Source of the DNA: Pannonibacter sp051860505 | GTDB lineage: Bacteria; Pseudomonadota; Alphaproteobacteria; Rhizobiales; Stappiaceae | DNA: 64,000 nucleotides | Assembly (NCBI RefSeq): GCF_051860505.1 | Contig: NZ_JBHYDX010000008.1 | Location: 1-64,000, forward strand | Direction of reading: 5' to 3' | Shown: positions 45,542 through 54,379 of the stretch, piece after piece | Position numbering within the stretch: the stretch's first letter is position 1 | How the letters are laid out: each line of letters starts with the position of its first letter | Translations under genes and position numbers: made by a program | Notes under the pieces: generated by a model | What the model saw: only the letters and a program-made list of their open reading frames with translations | Told to the model about the DNA's origin: nothing | Databases searched by the model: none

Positions 45542-47977
45542 ATGAGTTCTAGGCACGACATCTATGAGCCGCAGGATATGGCCCTGGACCTCGCCGCCCT
45601 ATTGCGTGCCATCGGGCGGGCGCAACGTTGGCTCCTGCCGCTGGTGCTTCTGGTCGCGGCGGGGGTCTTTTTCGGGCTTCAGCTGATGCCGGAGAAATAC
45701 ACCGGCGAAGCCAAGGTGTTGATCGAAAGTGGAGACGCACTTGATCCGGGCGCCTCGCGCGGCGTTGAAAACATCCGGGCATTGCTGGACGGGGAGGGGG
45801 TTACCAGTCAGGTGCAACTTCTGAACTCCGTTGATCTGGCGCGCCGCGTTGCCCAGCGTCTGGATCTCGTCTCCGTACCGGAGTTCAAGGCATCTGGTTC
45901 CGCAGGCATCCTGCAGCATGCTTTGGCGCTGCTGGGCCTTGCTTCCGATCAGTCGCGGGTGTCACCTGAAGAACGTGTGCTGAAGTATTATTTCCGCAAC
46001 CTGAGTGTTTACAGGCTCGAAGGCTCCCGTGTTATCGCCGTCGAGTATGTGTCGCAAAGCCCGGAGTTGGCAGCCCAGGTCGCGAACACCATTGTTGACG
46101 AGTACCTCCAGATGCAGTCGTTGGCGAAGCGGCAGAGTCAGGAAGTTGCTGCCGGCGCTTTGGAACCTCAGATCAACCGACTGAGCCAGGAAGTCCAGAT
46201 TGCGCGCAAGTCCGTCGAAGACTTCCGCGCCCGCGCAGATCTTCTGACCGGCAGCGACAACCGGACACTGAACCAGATGCAGTTGTCTGAAATCAGCTCT
46301 CAGCAAGCATCGGCCCAGGCCGCTGCCGCTGAAGCGGATGCCAAGGCACGGCAGTTGCGCCAGCTGCTGTCGTCCGGCGGGTCGCTGGAAAGCGCCAGTG
46401 AAGTGCTGAACTCCGGCTTGATCCAGCGCCTGCGCGAGCGTCAGGTTGAGCTGCAGTCCCGCATTGCAGAGCTGTCGACGACGCTCCTGCCTGGCCATCC
46501 GCAGCTGAAGGCGCTGTCGTCGCAACTGGCCGATTATGACCAGCAACTGCGGAGCGAGGCACGCAAGATCCTCGCTGGACTTGAGAATGATGCGCTTGTT
46601 GCCAAGCAGCAGGCCGCAGCGCTCGCCCTGCGCGTCGATGAACTGAAGGAAGCCGCGGCCCGGTCCAACTCCGATCAGGTGCGCTTGCGCGAACTGGAGC
46701 GGGAGGCCGATGCAAAGGCGGCGCAACTCGACGGACTGATCGCGAGCTATCGCGACGCCGATACCAGCCGCAATGCCAATGCGCTGCCGGCAGACGCCCG
46801 CGTGATCTCGCGCGCCGGTGTCCCCATCGAACCGTCCTCGCCAAAGGTGATGTTCTTCACCATCGCAGCGACACTGGCGACCTTTGTGCTTGGCTGCACC
46901 TTTGTCATCATGCGCGAATTCCTGAGCGGGGATGCCCTGCGGCCGCTGCGGCCAGCTGAAATCTATGCAGCGCCGCTCGAGGTTGCCCGTCCGGCGATCC
47001 AGGACGAAGACCGTGTTCCTTCGCAGGAAATCCATGTGCCCGGTGACGAGGACGGTAGCGATGACAGCGCCGCCGGGCAGGTGCATGACACAGATCCGCA
47101 AGATCTGGACGAGGGCGCGGAAGGTGTCAGGTCTGTTGCTGTCGCGCCGACCGATGTGCGTCCGGCAGCGGCTGCCGTTGCCGACAGGAGCGAGGGCCAG
47201 ACCGACACCCGTGCGCCCGGGCCGACCCGGCGCGACGAGCGCAGCGCCCGGCGCGAGGCTGATCTTGCCGCGCGGCGGATCGAGCGGCTGAGTGACAGTG
47301 TGGCCATGCCTGATGTCCTGCGCACCGCGACGGACCCGGCCTTCTCGGCCAGCATGCCAAAAGCAGCAGACCCGATCGCGGTTGCAGCAGCGCAAGAGGC
47401 TTCCCGGTCGCAGCGCCCTGAACCCCGCACTGCGGTTTCTGTCAAAGCGCATGGGGTGGCTGCGTCGCGGCGGGTCGTCGTTGTAAGTGCTGCCGAGCCG
47501 GAGTTGTCGCATCAGCTTGCCTTCGACATGGCGCGGCTGGCGGCGGATGACGGCGAGATGTCCTTGCTTATGGAAGTGTTTCCGGACAGCGATGATCCGG
47601 CGGCGGCTCCCGGCTTTTCCGACCTGGTGGCCGCCGAAGCGTCATTCTCTTCTGTGATCTATCGCGATGCCGGGTCGCGGGCCCATATCATCGAGGCCGG
47701 TCGGCTGCCCTTGCCCGACGCCGAGGTCGAACCCCGTCGCATCGCGCTGGTGATGGATGCAATCGACGCAACCTACGACCGGATTGTCATCGATCTTGGC
47801 CGGGTCCGGGATTCGGCAGCCGCTGCCGAAGTGCTGGGCTATGCCGACCTGGTGATCGTTGCCAGCCGCAGCGGTGTTGCTGCCGTTCGCCTGGCCGAGG
47901 TTCTGGATCTGATGTCCGCGCTGACTGAAGCAGACGTGACGGTTCGCCGCGTTGGCGGCACGTCCAAGGCAGCCTGA
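45542..47977 (+). CDS. Wzz/GumC-like chain-length protein with degenerate tyrosine-kinase domain
   Basis: An 811-residue polysaccharide co-polymerase. A Wzz domain with a first membrane helix at about residues 30-50 and a long periplasmic coiled-coil region (about 190-400) lead to the second helix at about 434-458. Some 160 charged, probably disordered residues follow. The C-terminal domain (about 640-811) is related to BY-kinases. The Walker A loop reads SAAEPELSHQ with no GKS/T, the A' motif is LLMEVFPDSDD, the B motif is IVIDLGRV, and no tyrosine cluster ends the protein. It should therefore be catalytically dead and act structurally in the export complex. Confidence 0.88.
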   Translation: MSSRHDIYEPQDMALDLAALLRAIGRAQRWLLPLVLLVAAGVFFGLQLMPEKYTGEAKVLIESGDALDPGASRGVENIRALLDGEGVTSQVQLLNSVDLARRVAQRLDLVSVPEFKASGSAGILQHALALLGLASDQSRVSPEERVLKYYFRNLSVYRLEGSRVIAVEYVSQSPELAAQVANTIVDEYLQMQSLAKRQSQEVAAGALEPQINRLSQEVQIARKSVEDFRARADLLTGSDNRTLNQMQLSEISSQQASAQAAAAEADAKARQLRQLLSSGGSLESASEVLNSGLIQRLRERQVELQSRIAELSTTLLPGHPQLKALSSQLADYDQQLRSEARKILAGLENDALVAKQQAAALALRVDELKEAAARSNSDQVRLRELEREADAKAAQLDGLIASYRDADTSRNANALPADARVISRAGVPIEPSSPKVMFFTIAATLATFVLGCTFVIMREFLSGDALRPLRPAEIYAAPLEVARPAIQDEDRVPSQEIHVPGDEDGSDDSAAGQVHDTDPQDLDEGAEGVRSVAVAPTDVRPAAAAVADRSEGQTDTRAPGPTRRDERSARREADLAARRIERLSDSVAMPDVLRTATDPAFSASMPKAADPIAVAAAQEASRSQRPEPRTAVSVKAHGVAASRRVVVVSAAEPELSHQLAFDMARLAADDGEMSLLMEVFPDSDDPAAAPGFSDLVAAEASFSSVIYRDAGSRAHIIEAGRLPLPDAEVEPRRIALVMDAIDATYDRIVIDLGRVRDSAAAAEVLGYADLVIVASRSGVAAVRLAEVLDLMSALTEADVTVRRVGGTSKAA

Positions 47978-48042
47978 CGCTTCAGGCTGCGTCTCTGTCC
48001 GTTGCAAGTTGTTGTGGCCACGCCCTGAACGGGCGGGGCCTT

Positions 48043-49185
48043 TCAGTTCGTGCGGACTGGTGCAAGCATGCGGCGCAGTCGGCGATAAGCCGTCCAGAAC
48101 AGCCGGGAAGCGCGCGCGCGGCGCTTGAGCGTGGCAAGGATCGCTCCGCAGGCGAGGGCAAGCCGGCCACGCAGGCTGCAGGCAAAGCCGATGTCCAGCA
48201 GCGGCTCAGGGTCGGTCCAGGCGTGTTTGTAGCGCTCATCGCCGAGACCAAGGTCGAGAACCGAGAGGCCGGGATCCGCCGCAGCTTGCCGGATCATTGC
48301 CGTGAGCAACTGTATGCCAGGGCTGAATGGCAGGCTGTCGTCCCCGGCGATGCTGTTGGAGTAACCGTAGAGCCGCCCCCCGCTTATGCCCGTGACATAG
48401 GTTGCGCGGACAAGGCCGCCGACCTCCAGTGCCGTCAGCCGGATGCGGGGAGGCCGGTCCCCGCTTCCGACCAGCATGGCCTGCAGCGCGGCCTTGAGGT
48501 TCGGATCGCTGAAGACATTCGGGATGCCGCTAGACCGGGCCCGGGCCTCGCGCTGTCCCACGAAGACATCCAGCAAGGCGATCACATCCGCCGGATCCTG
48601 TGGTGTTTTGACGCTGACAGGGCCAAGCCGGGCGAGGGCCTTGGCCTTCTTGTCGAGCTTGCGTCGTCCGTCGCGATCATGGCGCCGGCGCAGCAGGGCA
48701 TCATAGTCCTCGTCGAGCGGCCCGACATGCACGGCATTGACACTCAGGCGTCGGGGCAGCCCGCTGAAGGGATGGGGCTTGCCGTGGACGGTTTGTGGAA
48801 CATTGGCCAGATCGATCCGGTCGACCCGGGCGTGGAGGGCAATCTGACGCAGGGCCGGTGCCATGTCATCCGCCCGCACTTGTTCCAGCCCCTCCAGCGT
48901 CCAGAGCCCTGGGTTCTGGTTGCCATGGCGTGCGCCAAGCCACTCAAGGCGGCGATCAAACCGGCCCCGTATAATCGCAAGAGGCCATAGGAAGGCGGGA
49001 CGGCCGTCCATGTCACCGATGACGATGCACGGCTGATGGCCAAGCCGGGAGCCGACATGCGCCTGCCAGGGCGCCAGCCAGTCATGTGTCTGGTAGAGGC
49101 AGGTAAGCGAGCGGGTCTCGAGGTCCAACCAGTCCGGCCGCGCCGCCTCGATCCGGTCGAACAGCCGAAGCGTCACGTTCGACAT
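48043..49185 (-). CDS. FemAB/GNAT-type N-acyltransferase (HfsK-like)
   Basis: A protein of the BioF2-like/GNAT acyltransferase group found in exopolysaccharide clusters. It begins with the typical LYQTHDWLAPWQAHVG segment. The C-terminal half has GGLVRATYVTGISGGRLYGYSNSI and LSVLDLGLGDERYKHAWTDPE, the usual signature of these transferases. About 380 residues. The closest characterised analogue I know is Caulobacter HfsK, which modifies holdfast polysaccharide. The start is uncertain: ATG at 49185 fits the homology, ATG 49245 is also in frame. It is convergent with the Wzc-like gene. Confidence 0.82.
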   Translation of the reverse strand: MSNVTLRLFDRIEAARPDWLDLETRSLTCLYQTHDWLAPWQAHVGSRLGHQPCIVIGDMDGRPAFLWPLAIIRGRFDRRLEWLGARHGNQNPGLWTLEGLEQVRADDMAPALRQIALHARVDRIDLANVPQTVHGKPHPFSGLPRRLSVNAVHVGPLDEDYDALLRRRHDRDGRRKLDKKAKALARLGPVSVKTPQDPADVIALLDVFVGQREARARSSGIPNVFSDPNLKAALQAMLVGSGDRPPRIRLTALEVGGLVRATYVTGISGGRLYGYSNSIAGDDSLPFSPGIQLLTAMIRQAAADPGLSVLDLGLGDERYKHAWTDPEPLLDIGFACSLRGRLALACGAILATLKRRARASRLFWTAYRRLRRMLAPVRTN

Positions 49186-49343
49186 CGGGGCCGGACATGG
49201 GAGCGACACACCGGATCGCGGGATGGTTGCCTGTGCCTGTCCCATGCCCTTGCTGCGTCTCCGGCCCGTAATTGTTGCAGAGGAGCATTGCAACAATCTC
49301 TAAAAAAAGAGTACCTAGGCTCGGTTTCGAGGCAAAGTGCAGA

Positions 49344-50432
49344 ATGTATATGGGGTTGAAGCGGCGGTTCTTTTCGACCGGGTTCTGGGTGCTTCGGCAC
49401 ACATGGATCAGTCGCGCGCTCGCCCCGTTGACTCAAGGCTGCGGTGTAATCTTCACGCTGCACAATGTTCGCCCGCGATCCGATAATCCGTTTCAGCCGA
49501 ATGCGCATCTTGAAATCACGCCCGAGTTTCTCGAGCAGGTGGTGGACCTTGTGCGCCGGCGTGGCTACCGGGTTGTCTCCCTGACGGAAGCTGTCGACAG
49601 GCTGACGCTTGGCTATGGCGATGAGCGCTTTGCCGTGCTGACTTTCGATGACGGCTACCGGGACAATCTGGAGCATGCCTATCCGGTGCTGAAGGCGCTG
49701 GACGCGCCCTTCACCCTGTTCATCACGTCCGGCCTGATCGACCGCTCGTCGGAGCTGTGGTGGGTGGCGCTGGAACATCTCATTCGCGACAGGGCAACCC
49801 TGACCGCTTCGCTCGACGGCGGGCGGACGGAGCTGTCCTGCGCCGTCCCGGAAGAGAAGGCCAACTGCTTTGCCACCTTGCGCGAGCTGCTGATCCGCGA
49901 GACGGACGAGGCCGCGCAGCGCAATCTGATTCGTCAGCTCGCAACGGGAAATGGTCTCGACTTGCGAGTGCTGGCCGACGAGATGATGCTGTCCTGGGCC
50001 GAGTTGCGGCGGCTCGCCGCTGATCCTCTGGTCTCCATCGGGGCGCATACGCACGACCACTTTGCCCTTGCCCGCCTGCCGCTGGACGAGGCGCGCCAGG
50101 ATATCCTGACCGGCGTGGAGCGGATCGAGACCGAACTCGGCCAGCGGCCGCGCGTCTTTGCCTATCCCTACGGTGACGATGCCTCGGCGGGGGCACGCGA
50201 GGGCCGGCTGGTTGCCGATCTGGGCTTCCAGGCTGCGGTCACGACCCAGCCGGGCGTGCTTGCGTCCTCGCATGCGCGGCATCTGATGCATCTGCCGCGT
50301 GTATCGCTGAACGGCTATTTCCAGGACCCGTCCTATGTCGAGGAATACCTGACTGGCGCGCCGTTCATGCTGTTTCGGGCGGCCTCGCGGTTCAGCCGCG
50401 TTGCTTCCCGCCGCGCTCCATCCACCAGATGA
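49344..50432 (+). CDS. Polysaccharide deacetylase family protein
   Basis: NodB-fold carbohydrate esterase, probably removing acetyl groups from the locus polysaccharide. The metal-binding Asp pair is in LTFDDGYRDN, the His pair in GAHTHDHFAL, and later motifs include VFAYPYGDD. The product has about 362 residues, longer than minimal deacetylases because of an insertion around residues 130-210 (SSELWWVALEHLI and following). I start at ATG 49344, with 49350 an alternative. Its 3' end overlaps the convergent DUF2842 gene by 41 bases. Caulobacter HfsH is the functional analogue I have in mind. Confidence 0.87.
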   Translation: MYMGLKRRFFSTGFWVLRHTWISRALAPLTQGCGVIFTLHNVRPRSDNPFQPNAHLEITPEFLEQVVDLVRRRGYRVVSLTEAVDRLTLGYGDERFAVLTFDDGYRDNLEHAYPVLKALDAPFTLFITSGLIDRSSELWWVALEHLIRDRATLTASLDGGRTELSCAVPEEKANCFATLRELLIRETDEAAQRNLIRQLATGNGLDLRVLADEMMLSWAELRRLAADPLVSIGAHTHDHFALARLPLDEARQDILTGVERIETELGQRPRVFAYPYGDDASAGAREGRLVADLGFQAAVTTQPGVLASSHARHLMHLPRVSLNGYFQDPSYVEEYLTGAPFMLFRAASRFSRVASRRAPSTR

Positions 50433-50604
50433 TTGCGCCCGCCGGTATGACCCAGACCAGGCCGGCAATGGCAAAATAGATGAAGCGGGTGAGATTGGAC
50501 GATTGCTGCAACGTCATGTCGCCGATCACCATGGCCGTGAGCGCATAGACGACGACGAAAACGACCAGAACGACCATGCCGATGAATTTGCGCAGCGAAG
50601 GCAC
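50392..50604 (-). CDS. DUF2842 small membrane protein
   Basis: A 70-residue protein with two membrane helices (about 8-28 and 40-60) and a basic C-terminus (ERGGKQRG). It matches DUF2842, a conserved alphaproteobacterial family of unknown function (MPSLRKFIGMVVLVVFVVVYAL). The start is GTG at 50604 with GGGAG upstream. Its 3' end overlaps that of the deacetylase gene on the other strand by 41 bases, so the two transcripts can pair. Confidence 0.85.
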   Translation of the reverse strand: MPSLRKFIGMVVLVVFVVVYALTAMVIGDMTLQQSSNLTRFIYFAIAGLVWVIPAGAIIWWMERGGKQRG

Positions 50605-50801
50605 TCGTGAACTCCCAGTCTCTGATGTGCCCCATAGGGCGGTAAAGCCAGCGGTCTGGCCAGCCGTATGGTTCCGGGGCGGCGCAATGTCGCAATCCTG
50701 AAGGCCGATTGATCCGGCTTGGCTGCGGCCGCGCCACTTGCCCCGCTGCCTGGGGACCTATATCCCAAGCGGCCATACGTCAAATCCCGGACGCCGATAA
50801 A

Positions 50802-51884
50802 ATGACGCTGCTGACCGATGCTGCCCCAGTTTCCGCTCTCACTTTGCAAGCGGCCCGCAACCGTAGCCAGATCCGCATGTGGCTCTATGGCATCTGCCTG
50901 TTGATCCTGGCGATGGTGGTGGTGGGCGGGGCAACGCGGCTGACCGACTCGGGTCTCTCCATCACCGAATGGAAGCCGATCCACGGCACCATCCCGCCGC
51001 TCAGCGAGGCGGAATGGCTGGAGGAGTTCGACAAGTACCGCCAGATCCCGCAGTACCAGCTCATCAACAAGGGCATGAGCCTTGATGAGTTCAAGTTCAT
51101 CTTCTGGTGGGAATGGGGCCATCGCCAGCTTGGCCGCTTCATCGGCATCGCCTACGCCCTGCCGCTGGTGTTCTTCTGGGCCACCGGGCGCATCGAGCGC
51201 GGGCTGAAAGTGCCGCTGCTGTTCGGTCTGTTCCTTGGCGGACTGCAGGGCGCTGTCGGCTGGTGGATGGTCGCCTCGGGCCTCGTCGAGCGCACGGACG
51301 TCAGCCAGTACCGGCTCGCCACCCATCTGACGCTCGCCTGCATCATCTTCGCTTACGTCTTCTGGATTGCGCGCCGGCTCGCTCCCCATACGGAGGCAAC
51401 CCCACGCGATGCGGATCTGCTGCGCCGGGCTGGCTGGCTCGTGTTGGGCCTCGTCTTCGTACAGATCTTCCTCGGCGGCCTCGTCGCCGGGTTGAACGCA
51501 GGTCTTACCTTCAACACCTGGCCGCTGATGGACGGGCAGTGGGTGCCGAAGGGGCTGTTGGTCATGGAGCCGGCGTGGAAGAATTTCTTCGAGAATGTCA
51601 TGACGGTGCAGTTCCAACACCGGCTGGGTGCCTATGTCTTGATGATCGCTGCCGTGGCGCTGCTCGCGATGACGCTGAAGCGCAATGTGCACAAAGGCCT
51701 GCGGGCGACGGTGCTGCTGCTGACAGCGGTGATCTTCGCCCAGGCGGCCCTCGGCATCACCACCTTGCTGCTGCATGTGCAGCTCGACGTTGCCCTCGCC
51801 CACCAGGCGATGGCCGTCATCGTGCTCGGCATGGCGGTGGAATATCTCGTCCGGCTGAAAGGCGAGGCACCGGTTCCAGCCTGA
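50802..51884 (+). CDS. ctaA: Heme A synthase
   Basis: COX15/CtaA-type enzyme converting heme O to heme A for cytochrome c oxidase. The 360 residues contain eight membrane helices. The heme-ligand histidines lie in WWEWGHRQLGRF, YRLATHLTLA, VQFQHRLGAY and VALAHQAMAV. The second motif GLVAGLNAGLTFNTWPLMDG is diagnostic. The ATG at 50802 gives a short polar N-terminus; earlier in-frame sequence is not conserved. No other oxidase-assembly gene is nearby. Confidence 0.95.
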   Translation: MTLLTDAAPVSALTLQAARNRSQIRMWLYGICLLILAMVVVGGATRLTDSGLSITEWKPIHGTIPPLSEAEWLEEFDKYRQIPQYQLINKGMSLDEFKFIFWWEWGHRQLGRFIGIAYALPLVFFWATGRIERGLKVPLLFGLFLGGLQGAVGWWMVASGLVERTDVSQYRLATHLTLACIIFAYVFWIARRLAPHTEATPRDADLLRRAGWLVLGLVFVQIFLGGLVAGLNAGLTFNTWPLMDGQWVPKGLLVMEPAWKNFFENVMTVQFQHRLGAYVLMIAAVALLAMTLKRNVHKGLRATVLLLTAVIFAQAALGITTLLLHVQLDVALAHQAMAVIVLGMAVEYLVRLKGEAPVPA

Positions 51885-52060
51885 ATCAGTTTGTTAGAAT
51901 CAGGATGTGAAGCAACTCACTCGGTTTCTTCGCTTTGGCAGCGAAGGGATTCTGAACAAATGGGAAAGCGGGCACCAGTCGCACCCGCGAAAACGCCTCC
52001 CGGAGCAGATTTCCCTCTCCGCCGCACTGTCGCAACCCCTGGTTCTCGCCATCAACCACC

Positions 52061-52090
52061 ACGCCGTCCCGGCCCTGTGCCGGGACCCGT
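52061..52090 (+). repeat. Family A palindromic repeat, copy A7
   Basis: ACGCCGTCCCGGCC then CTGTGCCGGGACCCGT. It is the most diverged + copy: the loop is CCTGT and the right flank is CCGT instead of CTGT. Confidence 0.8.
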
Positions 52091-52129
52091 CATCAGGGCA
52101 GAGCCTCTCTTCCGTTCGGTGCGACGGGA

Positions 52130-52159
52130 ACAGGTCCCGGCACAAGGCCGGGACGGCAC
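52130..52159 (-). repeat. Family A palindromic repeat, copy A8
   Basis: Inverted partner of A7, 39 bases away, identical to A2 and A4 over the core ACAGGTCCCGGCACAAGG. Confidence 0.85.
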
Positions 52160-52187
52160 GGGGTGTGGATCGGGTCAATGCGAGAGA

Positions 52188-52222
52188 AAGAAAAACCCCG
52201 CTGGATCGCTCCGGCGGGGTTT
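52188..52222 (-). terminator. Rho-independent terminator of metY
   Basis: On the minus strand AAACCCCGC pairs with GCGGGGTTT (52214-52222 with 52193-52201) and runs into a T-rich tail (TTTTTCTTTC). It lies 26 bases after the metY stop. Confidence 0.85.
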
Positions 52223-52248
52223 CCATTTTCAGATGAGCTTGTTGCCGA

Positions 52249-53538
52249 TCAGTCCGGCAGCTTTGCGAGCGCCTGGTCGAGGTCGGCGATGATGTCGGCG
52301 ACATCCTCGAGACCAACCGACAGGCGGACCACGTCGGGACCGGCACCGGCCCGCGTCTTCTGCTCGTCGGAGAGCTGGCGGTGGGTGGTGGAGGCCGGGT
52401 GGATGATCAGCGAGCGGGTGTCGCCGATGTTGGCCAGATGCGAGAACAGGCTGACATTGGAGACGAGGGCGACGCCCGCGTCATAGCCGCCCTTGACGCC
52501 GAAGGTGAAAACAGCGCCCGCACCTTTCGGGCAGTATTTTTTGTAAAGCTCGTGGCCTGCGTCACCCGGCAGGGCGGCGTAGGAGACCCAGGACACCTTC
52601 GGATGCTTGGCCAGATGCTGGGCCACCGCGAGCGCATTGTCGCAATGGCGCTGCATGCGCAGGGGCAGGGTCTCAATGCCCGTCAGGATCATGAAGGCAT
52701 TGAACGGCGAGATGGCGGGACCAAGGTCGCGCAGGCCCAGCACGCGGCAGGCGATGGCGAAGGAGAAGTTGCCAAAGGTCTCGTGCAGCACCATGCCCTG
52801 GTATTCCGGGCGCGGTGCGGAGAGGAGCGGATAGCGGCCGCTGGCCGACCAGTTGAACGTCCCGGCATCGACGATGACACCGCCCATGGAGTTGCCATGG
52901 CCACCCATGAACTTGGTCAGCGAATGCAGCACGATGTCTGCGCCATGCTCGATCGGTCGGATCAGGTAAGGGCTCGCCATTGTGTTGTCGACGATCAGCG
53001 GCACGCCCTTCTTCTTGGCAATCGCCGAGATGCCGGCGATGTCGGTGACGATGCCGCCGGGGTTGGCCAGGCTCTCGATGAAGATCGCCTTGGTGGTCTC
53101 GTCAACGGCGGCCTCGAAGGCAGCAAGGTCCGACGGATCGGCCCAGATGACGTTCCAGCCGAAGCTCTTGAACGAATGATTGAGCTGGTTGATCGAGCCG
53201 CCATAGAGCTTGGTCGAGGCAACGATGCTGTCGCCCGGGGTCATCAGCGTGTGGAAGGTGATGAGCTGCGCGGAATGGCCGGAGGCGACAGCCAGCGCGG
53301 CGGTGCCACCTTCCAGCGCCGCAACACGCTCTTCCAGAACGGCGGTCGTCGGGTTGGTGATGCGGGTATAGATGTTGCCGAAGGCCTGCAGGCCGAACAG
53401 CGAAGCGGCGTGGTCGACGTCATCGAACACGAAGGACGCGGTCTGGTAGATCGGCGTCACGCGCGCGCCGGTGGCCGGATCCGGCTGGGCGCCGGCATGG
53501 ATTGCCAGCGTCGAAAAGCCCGGGGTTGCATCAGTCAT
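52249..53538 (-). CDS. metY: O-acetylhomoserine sulfhydrylase (aminocarboxypropyltransferase)
   Basis: PLP enzyme making homocysteine (or methionine) from O-acetylhomoserine and sulfide (or methanethiol). The PLP lysine is Lys209 in HSLTKFMGGHGNSMGG. The N-terminal FSTLAIHAGAQPDPATGARV and YTRITNPTTAVLEERVAALEGG are classic Cys/Met metabolism features. The product has 429 residues, the MetY length rather than the ~380 of MetB/MetC. I looked for a SAM-II riboswitch upstream and did not see one. It stands alone and ends in a terminator. Confidence 0.94.
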   Translation of the reverse strand: MTDATPGFSTLAIHAGAQPDPATGARVTPIYQTASFVFDDVDHAASLFGLQAFGNIYTRITNPTTAVLEERVAALEGGTAALAVASGHSAQLITFHTLMTPGDSIVASTKLYGGSINQLNHSFKSFGWNVIWADPSDLAAFEAAVDETTKAIFIESLANPGGIVTDIAGISAIAKKKGVPLIVDNTMASPYLIRPIEHGADIVLHSLTKFMGGHGNSMGGVIVDAGTFNWSASGRYPLLSAPRPEYQGMVLHETFGNFSFAIACRVLGLRDLGPAISPFNAFMILTGIETLPLRMQRHCDNALAVAQHLAKHPKVSWVSYAALPGDAGHELYKKYCPKGAGAVFTFGVKGGYDAGVALVSNVSLFSHLANIGDTRSLIIHPASTTHRQLSDEQKTRAGAGPDVVRLSVGLEDVADIIADLDQALAKLPD

Positions 53539-53733
53539 TCCCTGTTCCTCCAGTGTAATTTGTGCGCAGTGTGGCCTAAGGTGTAGGCAAGGTCAAAGGA
53601 TTGAAGTTCCAAAAGAGGGCCGTTCGGGAGATGCCAATGGTCCGCTGGAGGCAGTTCTTGAGCGGTTGTTTTCTCGCCAACTCGGTGGGCCTCGTCAGGC
53701 CGGTGTCTTGTGCCCTGGATCAGGAGCGGATGG

Positions 53734-54354
53734 ATGACACGGATATTCGGTGGAATTGTTGCGCTGCCGGTTCTCAGTTGCGCCTGGCTTGCTGTCGGCG
53801 TTTGGGTGGCGGGTGCGATGTATCCGGGATACAACCATCTGAGCCAGTTCATCAGCGAATTGGGCGAAACCGGCTCACCCGTTGGCGCCTGGGTCAACTG
53901 GGGGGTCTTTTTTGCCTGCGAAGTGCCGGTGCTGGTCTTCGTGTGGCAGGCTTTCCGCCGGCTGCCGCGCCATGGATTGCTGACGGCAGGCCTGGCCTTG
54001 CTCGCCCTCTATGCCCTCCTCCTGATGGCGGCGGCAGTCTTTCCATGTGATTTCCGATGCAGGGCGCAAGTGCCAACCACCTCGCATCAAATTCACATGC
54101 TGACAGGAATCTCAGCCTATCTTTTTGGGCTCGCCGGGTTGCTTGCCCTGTCCATCGGGCTTGGCCGCATGGAGCAACGCAAACCGCGGCTTGTCTTTGT
54201 CCTGCCGGTCACCAGTGTGCTGTTGTTGGCAGTGAGTGGAACTGTGCCCGAATATGCCGGATTGGGGCAGCGACTGAACGAAGCATTGATCTACATCTGG
54301 ATGATTGCAGTGGCCGCCAGGGTAGAGCGGCTGACGCCGCCGTCCCGACCTTAG
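53734..54354 (+). CDS. DUF998 family membrane protein
   Basis: A 206-residue membrane protein with six hydrophobic helices (about residues 5-28, 52-72, 80-102, 118-140, 150-168 and 178-195). The DUF998 pattern YPGYNHLSQFISELGETGSPVG lies after the first helix, and CDFRC with HQIHML in the middle. Function is unknown. The ATG at 53734 is seven bases after AGGAG. Two cysteines (CDFRC) in a loop could form a disulfide or bind metal. It is convergent with the CoA-binding protein gene. Confidence 0.8.
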   Translation: MTRIFGGIVALPVLSCAWLAVGVWVAGAMYPGYNHLSQFISELGETGSPVGAWVNWGVFFACEVPVLVFVWQAFRRLPRHGLLTAGLALLALYALLLMAAAVFPCDFRCRAQVPTTSHQIHMLTGISAYLFGLAGLLALSIGLGRMEQRKPRLVFVLPVTSVLLLAVSGTVPEYAGLGQRLNEALIYIWMIAVAARVERLTPPSRP

Positions 54355-54379
54355 CGGCGCTCGTCCAACTTTCAGCCCT

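Larger units (their letters stand above)
51885..52248. other. Intergenic region ctaA / metY with repeat doublet
   Basis: No gene. It contains the family A doublet A7/A8 (52061-52159) and the metY terminator at the right end. ctaA and metY converge here, so the doublet lies between two 3' ends. Confidence 0.65.

Noticed and set aside
53539..53733. SAM-II riboswitch upstream of metY
   Set aside because: The minus-strand leader lacks the recognisable SAM-II consensus and pseudoknot pattern; only a weak TTGACC promoter-like box is seen.
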